Source of the DNA: Paenibacillus sp. A3
GTDB taxonomy: Bacteria > Bacillota > Bacilli > Paenibacillales > NBRC-103111
Assembly (NCBI RefSeq): GCF_001399685.1
Contig: NZ_JTHN01000098.1
Span: forward strand, 1 to 64,000
DNA length: 64,000 nt
Reading direction: 5' to 3'
Part shown: piece after piece, positions 17,661 to 25,114 of the stretch
Layout: the number at the start of each line of letters is the position of its first letter
Position numbering within the stretch: the first letter of the stretch is position 1
The notes under the pieces: generated by a model
Database searches by the model: none
What the model saw: only the letters and a program-made list of their open reading frames with translations
What the model was told of the DNA's origin: nothing
Position numbers and translations under genes: made by a program

Positions 17661-17755
17661 AGTAGGGTATCACCGCATCTATTTTCAGTTGGTATACCCT
17701 GAAGCCGATGCCTTCGCCGAATGAAATTCGAATAATGGAATGCACTGAGGATCGA
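17661..17755 (-). pseudogene. Internally deleted remnant of the HEAT-repeat gene
   Basis: The minus strand encodes DPQCIPLF, then a frameshifted stretch matching FGEGSGFGVYQL, joined directly to KIDAVIP, the end of the intact HEAT gene (SKIDAAIP). Roughly the central two thirds have been lost. It lies upstream of receptor 1 exactly as the intact HEAT gene (19342-19872) lies upstream of receptor 2, so the duplicated unit was HEAT plus receptor. Confidence 0.8.
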
Positions 17756-17859
17756 TGCGCACAAAAGCTGGTTTTTGCATTGTTCAATCGCCGTTCAAGG
17801 CGAAAAAAAGAATGCTTTAACCATAATTCTATTGCTATCCGATCTAGCGTTTTGCGCAG

Positions 17860-19194
17860 CTAAACCACCCAAAGCCTGATCGATTCGTAATACTGAATCT
17901 GTGCTTCCGATGCATAATTCCGGTGCTTCTCAAATAAAGCGACGCAACGGGCCAAGTCCTCGTATCGCTTCATCTCCAAGCATAGCGAAATGCAAAATAT
18001 CGTTTCCTTGATCCCATTTTCGTAGCGTTCTTTCGTAAACTCATAAACGGCTCTGTGATAGCAGAACCAAAGATACCTGCGCGAGTTAATCAGATCGTCT
18101 AAAAAACAATCGAATCGGTCAATCGCGCTGGCAAAGCGCTGCAGCACGTGATCAATACAAAAGCCGTGTGTATTCGCTGATTTTACAATCGTCTCCAATC
18201 CGGACAAAATCTCGTTCAACCGGTCAAGGCTCTCCAGGTAATCCGCGTATTCATTCAGAATGCTGTCATTGCCCATGAATACTTCAAGGGTGTAAAGATT
18301 CGCTTTCGCAAAGACTTTAAATACTTCTACTTCTTGCCAACCTATCTCGTCAAGAGGCTCAAACCAACTAAGATCGGCATAACGTTGGACAACTTTTTTA
18401 GCTTCTTGGTAAAGCCCTCTTTTCTCCAATACAGCACCCTCAAATAATAATCCCATGCCAAAGTAATATACTAAGTGACGCTCTACCGATACTTCTTCCA
18501 CCATTTTTAAATTATAGAGAATTGAACTTAGTTCCGAGAGTTCTTGTGCAAACTTCTCGACTTCATCCCACTTCTCCAACGAATAACAAACCTTCGCCAA
18601 CTTCAAGAGCGCCGCAAGCTGGAGATATTCCGGTAATCGTCTTCGGAAAGGTTCGAATTGAATAACCGATTTCCAGTTCTTCTCTTCATCCGTACCTTGA
18701 GCGATCAGAAATAGCCGGTATTGGCTTATCGCCATGAACTCGGAATAATTGTCTTTGATGTTGTCGACCACCAGTTGATAAAAGCGCGCCGACTCCTCCA
18801 GCCTTCCGTTCTCGAAAAGCTTCTCCGCCGCAGCAAAGATTATCGATATGTTCTTGGGGTTATCGAGAATCTTGGAAACCACCGGTTCGATACAATCCAC
18901 TCGGCCAGTTTCTGCACATCGCACTAAATATGGAATCACGCGCGGCCGGGACAACTTATTGTCCGAGATACATTCTTCCGTGTAGAGCTCGTACAGCCAT
19001 CCGGGGGGCTTTCCAAAAACTTCTGCCAGAGCGTCCAATTGACCGATTGTCATGGCACGAGCCCGGCCATTTAACACCATGCTTAAATTTCCGGCGTTAA
19101 TCCCCGTCAGTTCGGCTACTTTATTTAGGCTGTAGTCATGCAGCTTCATCTGGTCTTCGATCTCCAACCGCAAAGAGCGATTATCCATCCGCAC
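17860..19194 (-). CDS. Xre-TPR receptor 2 (RRNPP/Alo-like)
   Basis: 444 residues from GTG 19194, the position matching receptor 1, with GGGGAGG upstream; the longer open frame to 19287 is not homologous. HTH region DQMKLHDYSLNKVAELTGIN, then TPR-like helices through to YYESIRLWVV. The promoter-side sequence (AACATAAAATAACAGG and AATAAGAATTTCCTAG) is repeated upstream of receptor 1, showing that the duplication included regulatory DNA. No signal-bearing small frame follows the stop. Confidence 0.85.
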   Translation of the reverse strand: MRMDNRSLRLEIEDQMKLHDYSLNKVAELTGINAGNLSMVLNGRARAMTIGQLDALAEVFGKPPGWLYELYTEECISDNKLSRPRVIPYLVRCAETGRVDCIEPVVSKILDNPKNISIIFAAAEKLFENGRLEESARFYQLVVDNIKDNYSEFMAISQYRLFLIAQGTDEEKNWKSVIQFEPFRRRLPEYLQLAALLKLAKVCYSLEKWDEVEKFAQELSELSSILYNLKMVEEVSVERHLVYYFGMGLLFEGAVLEKRGLYQEAKKVVQRYADLSWFEPLDEIGWQEVEVFKVFAKANLYTLEVFMGNDSILNEYADYLESLDRLNEILSGLETIVKSANTHGFCIDHVLQRFASAIDRFDCFLDDLINSRRYLWFCYHRAVYEFTKERYENGIKETIFCISLCLEMKRYEDLARCVALFEKHRNYASEAQIQYYESIRLWVV

Positions 19195-19302
19195 GGAACA
19201 ACCTCCCCTAAATCTATAAAACCATACTACCATAACGGGAATTAACATAAAATAACAGGCAAATAAGAATTTCCTAGCGTAAATCATAGTGAATTTTATT
19301 TA

Positions 19303-19341
19303 AAAAAAGTAACCTTGATGGGCAAATGCCAGTCAAGGTTA
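19303..19341 (-). terminator. Terminator after the HEAT-repeat gene
   Basis: TAACCTTGA / TCAAGGTTA perfect stem with a TTTTTTT tail on the minus strand, touching the stop codon at 19342. Confidence 0.85.
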
Positions 19342-19872
19342 CTAGGGTATGGCTGCATCGATTTTGGATTCATTCAGAGCTTCTTGAATGAGATCAATAA
19401 CGTCCGGATCTCCTTCTTTCTCCTGAAATTCTTCTAATATGCCGATAACCCTGTCATCCTCGATCTGAGACAAGGCAGTTACCGCCGCACATCTAATATC
19501 GGGATCTGGGTCGCTAAGCAGATTGCTGAGAGGGGGGATTAGGCTTGGGGCCGGAAAAGATGCAGCGATATGCGTACACCAATACCTCACGCCGATATGT
19601 TCACTTTTTAGTGCCGAAATTAAATGCGGAACGACTTGTTCTATCGAAAACTTCATCAATACATCTTCAATCAGCTGATAAACCCCAAAGCCGCTGCCTT
19701 CGCCAAACGAATTTAGAAATAATGGAATGCACTGAGGATCAGGATGATTTAAAAAGTGTACCCTCACGTCGTTATACTTCTTAATGACTTCGAATTTTTC
19801 CTCCGTATCTTTAGAAAAGGGCTGATTGTCTTTCAAAAACATAATGGCTTGTGCAGAATTCATATATTTCAT
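19342..19872 (-). CDS. HEAT-repeat protein
   Basis: 176 residues, ATG 5 bases after AGGAGG. At least three HEAT-like helix pairs are visible: IEQVVPHLISALKSEHIGVR, SLIPPLSNLLSDPDPDIRCA and RVIGILEEFQEKEGDPDVID. Such proteins act as scaffolds or binding proteins; some are immunity proteins, but no toxin gene is nearby. It lies between the Spo0E-like gene and receptor 2 on one strand and was duplicated with the receptor (remnant at 17661-17755). Confidence 0.8.
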   Translation of the reverse strand: MKYMNSAQAIMFLKDNQPFSKDTEEKFEVIKKYNDVRVHFLNHPDPQCIPLFLNSFGEGSGFGVYQLIEDVLMKFSIEQVVPHLISALKSEHIGVRYWCTHIAASFPAPSLIPPLSNLLSDPDPDIRCAAVTALSQIEDDRVIGILEEFQEKEGDPDVIDLIQEALNESKIDAAIP

Positions 19873-19896
19873 CGAATCCTCCTAAAGATCCAAAGA

Positions 19897-20028
19897 TCAG
19901 CTCCAAGGAGTCACATCGTCCGTTCCAATCACAAAGACCTGCTTCCAAGGGTCCTTTAAATCAGCACTAAACGGCTGTTTTCCGTTGGAAATATGGCATG
20001 GAGTTTTGCTGCTTTTGGAATCGATATA
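19897..20028 (-). pseudogene. Coding-like in-frame extension beyond the 84-residue protein
   Basis: After the TAA at 20029-20031 the same frame stays open for 43 codons (YIDSKSSK, then GKQPFSADLKDPWKQVFVIG, TDDVTPWS) to TGA at 19897. The residue pattern looks like the C-terminus of a real protein. Either the 84-residue gene was once longer or this is the tail of another lost gene. No ribosome site was found for it alone. Confidence 0.4.
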
Positions 20029-20283
20029 TTAGTGGTTCGTTTTATTTTTCTTATGGAATAACAGCCGCTCGCGCAAAACGGTTTCAATTTGCTCGTTACT
20101 ATAACCAAGCTCGGCCAGCATTTTGGCCGTAACCCCGGCGTTCGCCATCGCCCTGCTTTGAGCATCGTGTATATCTTTGAGGCCGTATAGTCTCTCAAAG
20201 ATCGCGCCAATCCGGGCAAGATAGAGAATCCGTTCCTCGCTTTCCCCGGCTAATAAATAATCATGCAGCATTGTATCATCCAC
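20029..20283 (-). CDS. Hypothetical helical protein coupled to the Spo0E-like gene
   Basis: 84 residues from GTG 20283, overlapping the last bases of the Spo0E-like gene, so translation is probably coupled. The sequence is soluble and almost wholly helical, with LGYSNEQIETVLRERLLFHK near the end resembling a small helical bundle. I do not recognise the family. Confidence 0.6.
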   Translation of the reverse strand: MDDTMLHDYLLAGESEERILYLARIGAIFERLYGLKDIHDAQSRAMANAGVTAKMLAELGYSNEQIETVLRERLLFHKKNKTNH

Positions 20284-20443
20284 ACACTTTCAGCTTAGAA
20301 GACTTTTGAGCCATGAGAATGTACCGGTCCAGACGTTGACTTAGCTGCACCACCTCCTCGTGCGATAATGAACCTTTCTCCTCAACCAGTCGCACTAACT
20401 GCTGCCGTAGCTGTCTGATTTTCTGTTCTAGTTTCATACTCAT
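20276..20443 (-). CDS. Spo0E-like aspartyl-phosphate phosphatase (intact copy)
   Basis: 55 residues, ATG 20443 after a GGATGGTGG site. It forms the two-helix hairpin of the family: helix one KLEQKIRQLRQQLVRLVEEK, turn GSLSHEE, helix two with the signature SQRLDRYI. Spo0E-family proteins remove phosphate from Spo0A-P and hold back sporulation. A Spo0A box at 20520-20526 sits in its promoter region. This is the only intact one of four copies in the window; the others lie in matching positions downstream of Xre-TPR receptors or their remains. Confidence 0.88.
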   Translation of the reverse strand: MSMKLEQKIRQLRQQLVRLVEEKGSLSHEEVVQLSQRLDRYILMAQKSSKLKVCG

Positions 20444-20519
20444 ACATATCCACCATCCTTATCTCTATAATAATGCCGTTTTTCCATATTAAGGGTCTTA
20501 GAATTTGAGAAATATTTTT

Positions 20520-20526
20520 TTCGACA
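20520..20526 (-). promoter_or_regulatory. Spo0A box upstream of the intact Spo0E-like gene
   Basis: TTCGACA (TGTCGAA on the minus strand) is a perfect Spo0A recognition heptamer, set in TTTTTTTCGACAAAAAA about 77 bases upstream of the start codon. Confidence 0.7.
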
Positions 20527-20579
20527 AAAAATGCACCCTGGTACGTTTTGTCCTGAATGCTTCCTAGTCTGCGCTCATA

Positions 20580-20605
20580 AGAAAACCGCCCCTTGAAGAG
20601 GCGGT
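20580..20605 (-). terminator. Terminator after the cupin gene
   Basis: ACCGCC / GGCGGT stem with TTTTC on the minus strand. Between it and the Spo0A box lies a decayed stem (GCATTCAGG / CCAGGGTGC) like those that end the receptor genes. Confidence 0.7.
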
Positions 20606-20713
20606 AATATCGAACACTATTGTCGGTTTATGGAGTGTATAATGAATTTAAGTAGGTTCAATTATTAGAGAAACCTTATTATCTTTATGGATTATTTCGG
20701 TAAGTATATGGTT

Positions 20714-21274
20714 CTATTCAGCAGCCATTGCTTCTGCTTTCGTTTTATGAACCGTACCAAATGGATGCTGAGGTGGAGCATAGATCGTATAAAGTTTAAG
20801 CGGGGTATTGCCCGTGTTTATTAAATTATGCCATTTACCAGCAGGTATCATGATTGCATCATCATCATATACCCTTTTTTCAAAATTTACGGTATCTTTA
20901 GTATCACCCATGCGGATGACACCTTGCCCCTCTTCAATACGCAAGAATTGGTCAACGGTAGGATGAACTTCTAAACCGATGTCTTGCCCGACATTGATAC
21001 TCATCAGAGTCACTTGTAGGTTTTTCCCTGTCCATATGGCAGTACGAAATGTATTGTTTTGCTTTGTAGCCTTGTTAATATCCACAACAAACGGTGTTCT
21101 TCCATAATCTTTTACCTCAATACTGCCATTCATGTTTGATGATTGCCGATGACCGAATCGGTTTGAATGGTCTATTTCTTGGGGAACCGCCCAGTACACA
21201 GGTTGTCTTACATAGTTATATATTGGTTCGTTAACGTAGTACGGATATGGATACATATATTCAAAGTAATACAT
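20714..21274 (-). CDS. Cupin-domain protein with Tyr/Pro-rich N-terminus
   Basis: 186 residues, ATG after AAGGAGT. The first 30 residues (MYYFEYMYPYPYYVNEPIYN) are aromatic-rich like some spore-surface proteins. Residues 70-170 are a single cupin barrel: motif 1 GQDIGLEVHPTVDQFLRIEE and motif 2 PAGKWHNLINTGN, keeping one His in each motif. It may be a metal-binding or structural cupin. It sits where a receptor would be expected between two Spo0A-box/terminator blocks, so it could have replaced one. A spore-coat role is inference from composition only. Confidence 0.8.
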   Translation of the reverse strand: MYYFEYMYPYPYYVNEPIYNYVRQPVYWAVPQEIDHSNRFGHRQSSNMNGSIEVKDYGRTPFVVDINKATKQNNTFRTAIWTGKNLQVTLMSINVGQDIGLEVHPTVDQFLRIEEGQGVIRMGDTKDTVNFEKRVYDDDAIMIPAGKWHNLINTGNTPLKLYTIYAPPQHPFGTVHKTKAEAMAAE

Positions 21275-21552
21275 TTGGTTTACTCCTTCCCTTCACAAAG
21301 CATAAAATAGGTTATTCACGATGGCTTGGGAAGGGTACTTTTATTCTGTGATGTATTACTTTGAGAAATAGTTGCTGGCTCATCCTTGTTTTTAATTAAA
21401 TTGTCCGTAAAGTTGCTACAAATAAAAGTTCCTTTCTCGTTCTTACGGAACTACGGAAAGTAGATAGGGTCTCTCTTACCGCTATCATCCAAAGATGCCA
21501 CAAGCCGCTTGTTCTTGAACATCAATTATCAACATTATGGAATAATAAAGCC
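21275..21552. other. Intergenic stretch without a supported gene
   Basis: It contains the cupin gene's leader and, near 21540, a minus-strand segment resembling the leader of the Spo0E-like genes (TTATTCCATAATG after the Spo0A box), but no Spo0E frame follows. Confidence 0.5.
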
Positions 21553-21559
21553 TTCGACA
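21553..21559 (-). promoter_or_regulatory. Spo0A box after the pro-peptide terminator
   Basis: TTCGACA directly follows the terminator of receptor 3 and its pro-peptide, the same order as in the other cassettes, although the Spo0E-like gene is missing here. Confidence 0.6.
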
Positions 21560-21586
21560 AAAAAACACCCTGAAACGTCAGGATGC
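21560..21586 (-). terminator. Terminator of the receptor 3 / pro-peptide unit
   Basis: GCATCCTGA pairs with TCAGGGTGT; TTTTTTT follows on the minus strand. Confidence 0.8.
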
Positions 21587-21630
21587 TTGATGACCTAATA
21601 GGCCCGTCATATGTTCATGATTCCGCCATT

Positions 21631-21756
21631 TTAGTAGTCTGCCCCGTGATCAAGCAGTTTGATAATAGAAGATGGACTTTGAATAATAATCTCTAAATAC
21701 TGCGTTCCGCTAAACAATCCAAAACCTAGAACCAACGTCAGGATAAAGCCTTTCAT
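21631..21756 (-). CDS. Quorum-sensing pro-peptide of receptor 3 (Phr/AloP-like)
   Basis: A 41-residue frame whose ATG overlaps the receptor 3 stop as ATGA (21753-21756). The N-terminus MKGFILTLVLGFGLFSGTQY is a short positively charged, hydrophobic export signal. The remainder (LEIIIQSPSS, then IIKLLDHGADY) is a likely source of a C-terminal signalling peptide. Position, size, export signal and coupling are those of RRNPP pro-peptides. The mature peptide cannot be fixed from sequence alone; in Alo and Phr systems it is usually at or near the C-terminus. The gene is too short for most gene callers. Confidence 0.8.
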   Translation of the reverse strand: MKGFILTLVLGFGLFSGTQYLEIIIQSPSSIIKLLDHGADY

Positions 21757-23102
21757 CTTTCCTGCATCTCCTCTCTTATTGCGACCAGTTGATAGTGTCT
21801 GATTTGTTGCATTGATGCTTGTCCTCGATGTTTTTCAAATAAGGAAACACAGCGGACAAAGTCCTCATGCCGATTCATTTTTTTGGCTAAGGACATACAG
21901 CATACCGTGTCATCAATGCCTTTATCAACGCGCCCTTTCCTGAATTCATAAACTGCCTTATGATAGCGAAACCAAAGATGTCTTCCAGAATTAATTAAAT
22001 CATTGTCAAACATAGTGAAGCGCTCGATAGACCAGGAAAAACGCTCTAAAACTTGATCCACGCAGAAGCCGTAAATATTCGCTGCTTTTAGAATCGTGGT
22101 CAATCCAGACAAAATCTCGTTCACTTGATTAAGACTTTCTAAATATTCAGCGTATTCGTCTAGTATGCTATCATTACCCATCAAAACTTCAAGCGTGAAA
22201 AGATTCGCTTTCGCGAAAACTTTAAACTGTTCAGCCTCTTTCTGGCCCTCCTCGTCAAGCGACCCAAAAAATGATTCGAGATTAGCATAATCTTGTACGA
22301 TTTTCTTAGCCCCGTCGAAAAGTCCTTTTTTCTCTAGCGCAATGCCTTTAAATAATAGACCCATGCCAAAATAATACACTAGGTGATGGTCAATCCCTAA
22401 TTGTTCCACTGCTTTTAGTTCATTGAGAATGGAACTTAGTTCTATCAGTTCTTCTGCAAACCGTTCGACTTCATTCCATTTCTCCAACGAATAACAAACT
22501 TTGGCCAGCTTTAATAATGCTGCAGGTTGGTGGTTTTCCGGCAAGCGTTTTCTGAAAGGTTCAAATTGAATAACTGATTTCCAGTTCGTTTCAGCATCCG
22601 TGCCTTGAGCGATTAGAAATAAACGATAGTGGCTCATAGCAAGCATCTCGGAAAAACTGTCTTTTACATTGTCGACAACAAGTTGATAAAACCGTGCCGA
22701 TTCCTTATATTTTGCCTTTTGAAACAGTTTTTCTGCAACAGGAAAAATTACGGATACGTTCTTCGGATTATCCAAAATCTTAGAGATCACCGGTTCAATA
22801 CAATCGTTTCTGCCAACCTCGGCACACCGCACCAAGTACGGAATTAATCGCGGCCGGGACAATTTCTCTTCGGAAATGCATTCCTCCGTATATAACTCAT
22901 ACAGCCATCCGGGAACCTTTCCGAACACTCTTGCCAAAGCGTCTAATTGACGGATTGTCATTGCGCGGGAAACACCATTCAACGCCATGCTGAGATTTCC
23001 GACATTAATCCCCGTCAATTCAGCCACTTGATTAAGGTTATAGCCATGCAGTTTCATTTGGTCTTCAATTTCCACGCGCAAAGACCGGTTAACAATCCGC
23101 AT
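21753..23102 (-). CDS. Xre-TPR receptor 3 (RRNPP/Alo-like, with adjacent pro-peptide)
   Basis: 449 residues from ATG 23102, 8 bases after GAGGAGGG and matching the starts of the other copies. HTH at residues 5-65 (DQMKLHGYNLNQVAELTGIN, NLSMALNGVSRAMTIRQLDA), then TPR-like helices (VAEKLFQKAKYKESARFYQL, KAVYEFRKGRVDKGIDDTVC). The C-terminus RHYQLVAIREEMQER differs from the SIRLWVV ending of receptors 1 and 2. It is the only copy followed by a pro-peptide gene, so it is the best candidate for a working cell-cell communication receptor. Confidence 0.88.
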   Translation of the reverse strand: MRIVNRSLRVEIEDQMKLHGYNLNQVAELTGINVGNLSMALNGVSRAMTIRQLDALARVFGKVPGWLYELYTEECISEEKLSRPRLIPYLVRCAEVGRNDCIEPVISKILDNPKNVSVIFPVAEKLFQKAKYKESARFYQLVVDNVKDSFSEMLAMSHYRLFLIAQGTDAETNWKSVIQFEPFRKRLPENHQPAALLKLAKVCYSLEKWNEVERFAEELIELSSILNELKAVEQLGIDHHLVYYFGMGLLFKGIALEKKGLFDGAKKIVQDYANLESFFGSLDEEGQKEAEQFKVFAKANLFTLEVLMGNDSILDEYAEYLESLNQVNEILSGLTTILKAANIYGFCVDQVLERFSWSIERFTMFDNDLINSGRHLWFRYHKAVYEFRKGRVDKGIDDTVCCMSLAKKMNRHEDFVRCVSLFEKHRGQASMQQIRHYQLVAIREEMQER

Positions 23103-23366
23103 AAAAGGCGCCCTCCTCAAATTTATAAGTTTATTTTACCACAATATACCATTACTATGAAACGAAAATATTCATAGTTTGGTTGAAAATAAGGATTTAT
23201 TTTACATTTTTCATCAAAAAAATTTATCTGCTTTTCGCGAAATCTTGATTTTAAAGGAAGTTTTTCTCTTTTTTTATAGATTGGGTTTAATTAGGGAGGA
23301 ATAAACTAAAATTAACCTTGGGTGAATCTATGGAGAAATGCAAACGACATTGCGGGTGGGAATGGG

Positions 23367-23597
23367 CTAATGAAGTACGAAACGAGCGAACGCAATGACA
23401 TAATAGAACATAGCGGCTATGGCAAGAGCGGCATAACAGACACCTAGCGCATAGATTAGGCCTCTTCCCCCGTACCCCAACAGTTTCCAATACCACGCCA
23501 ACGGTTCTTCCGAAAACTCACTCCAATAGGATTGGGGATGACGCGGTTTCCAAGCATCGGTCTGGGGCCGGTATTCACCTGGGTTTTGTTCCTTCAT
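23367..23597 (-). CDS. Small hypothetical membrane protein (76 aa)
   Basis: A polar, Pro-rich N-terminus (EYRPQTDAWKPRHPQSYW) is followed by one long hydrophobic segment from about residue 45 to the end. The ATG has AAGGATGAG upstream. No family recognised. The 264 bases between it and receptor 3 are AT-rich and hold nothing else I can support. Confidence 0.5.
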   Translation of the reverse strand: MKEQNPGEYRPQTDAWKPRHPQSYWSEFSEEPLAWYWKLLGYGGRGLIYALGVCYAALAIAAMFYYVIAFARFVLH

Positions 23598-23735
23598 TAC
23601 ATCTCATCCTTTTTTCGAGGTTTTCCATGGAATATATGTGTAACCTGATTTCAGGGCGTTCCAACGGAATCAAAAAAAGATGACCCCTGACGAGTACAGG
23701 AATCATCTCTTAGCTGTGTAGAGGCTCTAGGAAAT

Positions 23736-23849
23736 TCAGATACTCATTAACGGATGAACCCCTCCTCGTCTGACGATAAGCTTTTGCTCAACCAATCTCA
23801 TCAACCGCTGCCGCAGCTTCCTAATTTTCCGTTTTAGCTTTTTATTCAT
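23736..23849 (-). pseudogene. Decayed Spo0E-like gene (copy 2, frameshifted)
   Basis: The first helix is intact (NKKLKRKIRKLRQRLMRLVE) but a shift after EQK sends the frame into VRRGGVHPLMSI and a stop. The alternative frame reads SLSSDEEGFIR before a stop, and the SQxLD signature is lost. A perfect Spo0A box lies upstream at 23923-23929. Confidence 0.75.
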
Positions 23850-23922
23850 ATTAACCGTCCCCGAATCCTATTATATTGATCGTTTTCCATATACAGGATT
23901 TATGATTTTTGGAATAATTTTT

Positions 23923-23929
23923 TTCGACA
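23923..23929 (-). promoter_or_regulatory. Spo0A box upstream of Spo0E-like copy 2
   Basis: TTCGACA within GGAATAATTTTTTTCGACAA, nearly identical to the sequence before copy 3 at 26380-26396. Confidence 0.6.
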
Positions 23930-23959
23930 AAGGCTTCTGTTAAACAATATTGAAGGTAA

Positions 23960-23987
23960 TTGATGCCTGTCGAAATCTTGGTATACT
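23960..23987 (+). promoter_or_regulatory. GNAT promoter with a Spo0A box in the spacer
   Basis: TTGATG (23960) and TATACT (23982) are 16 bases apart, and a perfect TGTCGAA lies between them at 23968-23974, suggesting control of the GNAT gene by Spo0A. Confidence 0.5.
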
Positions 23988-24030
23988 CAATGTAGGAGCA
24001 AACATTATGTAAAATATATAAAAGGTGAAA

Positions 24031-24501
24031 ATGATGATACGCAATTTTACATTAGACGATGTAGATTACATTATTAATTCGCACTATGAAATCTATAATA
24101 GGGAATTCCAGTACGATTTATCTTTCCGAGATTTTATTGAAAAGAGAGTAAAAGGCTTGGTAGAGAGGTCAGATGATAAGGAAAACATTTGGATTCTGGA
24201 AGTCGACGGAAAATCAAGTGGATCGATATGTATTATGAAAATCAATGAGGATAGTGCCCAATTGGGTTTATTTCTTGTTGCAGCTCATGTAAGAGGTGCC
24301 GGGTATGGCAATCGGTTGGTGAGAACAGCTATTGATTTTTGCAAGGAAATAGGGTTCAAGAGAATTATTCTTTGGACAAATAGTGAGCTTATTTCAGCAA
24401 GACGAATCTATGAGAAAAATGGATTTCAATTAAAAGAAACTCGAAGTCAAATCCTGTCTAACAAAGAACTTATCGAAGAACGATGGGAGTTAACTATTTA
24501 G
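24031..24501 (+). CDS. GNAT-family N-acetyltransferase
   Basis: 156 residues; ATG 24031 or 24034 after AAAGGTGA. The acetyl-CoA binding motif A is QLGLFLVAAHVRGAGYGNRL around residues 87-106, preceded by the strand ENIWILEVDGKSSGSICIMK and followed by the motif B region ARRIYEKNGFQLKET. The substrate is unknown. It is the only plus-strand gene in the receptor array and lies between two copies of TCGACAAA that look like one split Spo0A box, so it appears to be an insertion into a receptor/Spo0E cassette. Confidence 0.85.
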   Translation: MMIRNFTLDDVDYIINSHYEIYNREFQYDLSFRDFIEKRVKGLVERSDDKENIWILEVDGKSSGSICIMKINEDSAQLGLFLVAAHVRGAGYGNRLVRTAIDFCKEIGFKRIILWTNSELISARRIYEKNGFQLKETRSQILSNKELIEERWELTI

Positions 24502-24512
24502 TGTGGATTAGC

Positions 24513-24519
24513 GTCGACA
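24513..24519 (-). promoter_or_regulatory. Split Spo0A box beyond the GNAT insertion
   Basis: GTCGACA followed by the A run and terminator stem exactly as at 26390, but the leader that should follow begins 580 bases away at 23923. Confidence 0.5.
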
Positions 24520-24553
24520 AAAAAAGCATTCGGGAGTGTTTAGTCCCGAATGC
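24520..24553 (-). terminator. Terminator of a lost receptor (fifth copy)
   Basis: AGCATTCGGGA / TCCCGAATGCT perfect stem with a T run on the minus strand; the same stem ends receptor 4. Confidence 0.85.
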
Positions 24554-24589
24554 TGCTCAGGCAGCTGTCAGAAATCTCTAAACGTAGCG

Positions 24590-24690
24590 TTAAACAGCTC
24601 TGACAGGATATCTGAGGAAACTTTCTATTAGTTCACCGATATTTGCAATGCTTTTACAATGCCTTTTACTGAGCTGAAAGGCGAATGAAA
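24590..24690 (-). pseudogene. 3' stump of a fifth Xre-TPR receptor
   Basis: The minus strand ends IESFLRYPVRAV and a stop, nearly the same as the receptor 4 end (IESFLKYPIRAV), and the following bases up to the terminator are also almost identical to those after receptor 4. About 16 residues further upstream align loosely before similarity stops. Everything else of the gene is gone and a membrane protein gene lies next. Confidence 0.8.
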
Positions 24691-24692
24691 GA

Positions 24693-25031
24693 CTACTGAC
24701 AAAAACTTATTTCAGGAGAATGGACAATTATTGCATAGATTAATAACAAAGTTGTAATTATTAATAAGATGATAGAAATATTTTTTGAAAGCGCCGCACC
24801 CATATCATTTGGATACTTTCTGCCTAAATAGAAAGATATACTTAATAATATCATCATAAGTATTACAGTATAGTGAAACCCTTCTGAATCGCATGACCAA
24901 GCCTTTAATCCAAAAAAGTCAAATATTTTATCACCAATCATATTTTTATTGTTAAAACCAAAGTTGAATGAAATAAGTATCCCACTGATTAAAAAAATAA
25001 GCGATAGTGATCCGAATCCGATTTTTTTCAT
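24693..25031 (-). CDS. Small hypothetical membrane protein (112 aa)
   Basis: ATG directly after GGGAGGTAAT. Three membrane segments are evident (about residues 7-25, 53-70 and 85-103), with an extracytoplasmic loop holding GLKAWSCDSEGFH. No family recognised. It has replaced the body of the fifth receptor, whose stump begins just beyond its stop. Confidence 0.6.
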   Translation of the reverse strand: MKKIGFGSLSLIFLISGILISFNFGFNNKNMIGDKIFDFFGLKAWSCDSEGFHYTVILMMILLSISFYLGRKYPNDMGAALSKNISIILLIITTLLLIYAIIVHSPEISFCQ

Positions 25032-25114
25032 ATTACCTCCCTACACTGGCCTTAAACTTTATGATTTATTTTATCAGAAGGCGAAGATAATAAGAACAAA
25101 TCGTTGAAAATGAA

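Noticed and set aside
17800-17859. Pro-peptide gene after receptor 2
   Set aside because: The first ATG frame is nine codons long with no export signal.
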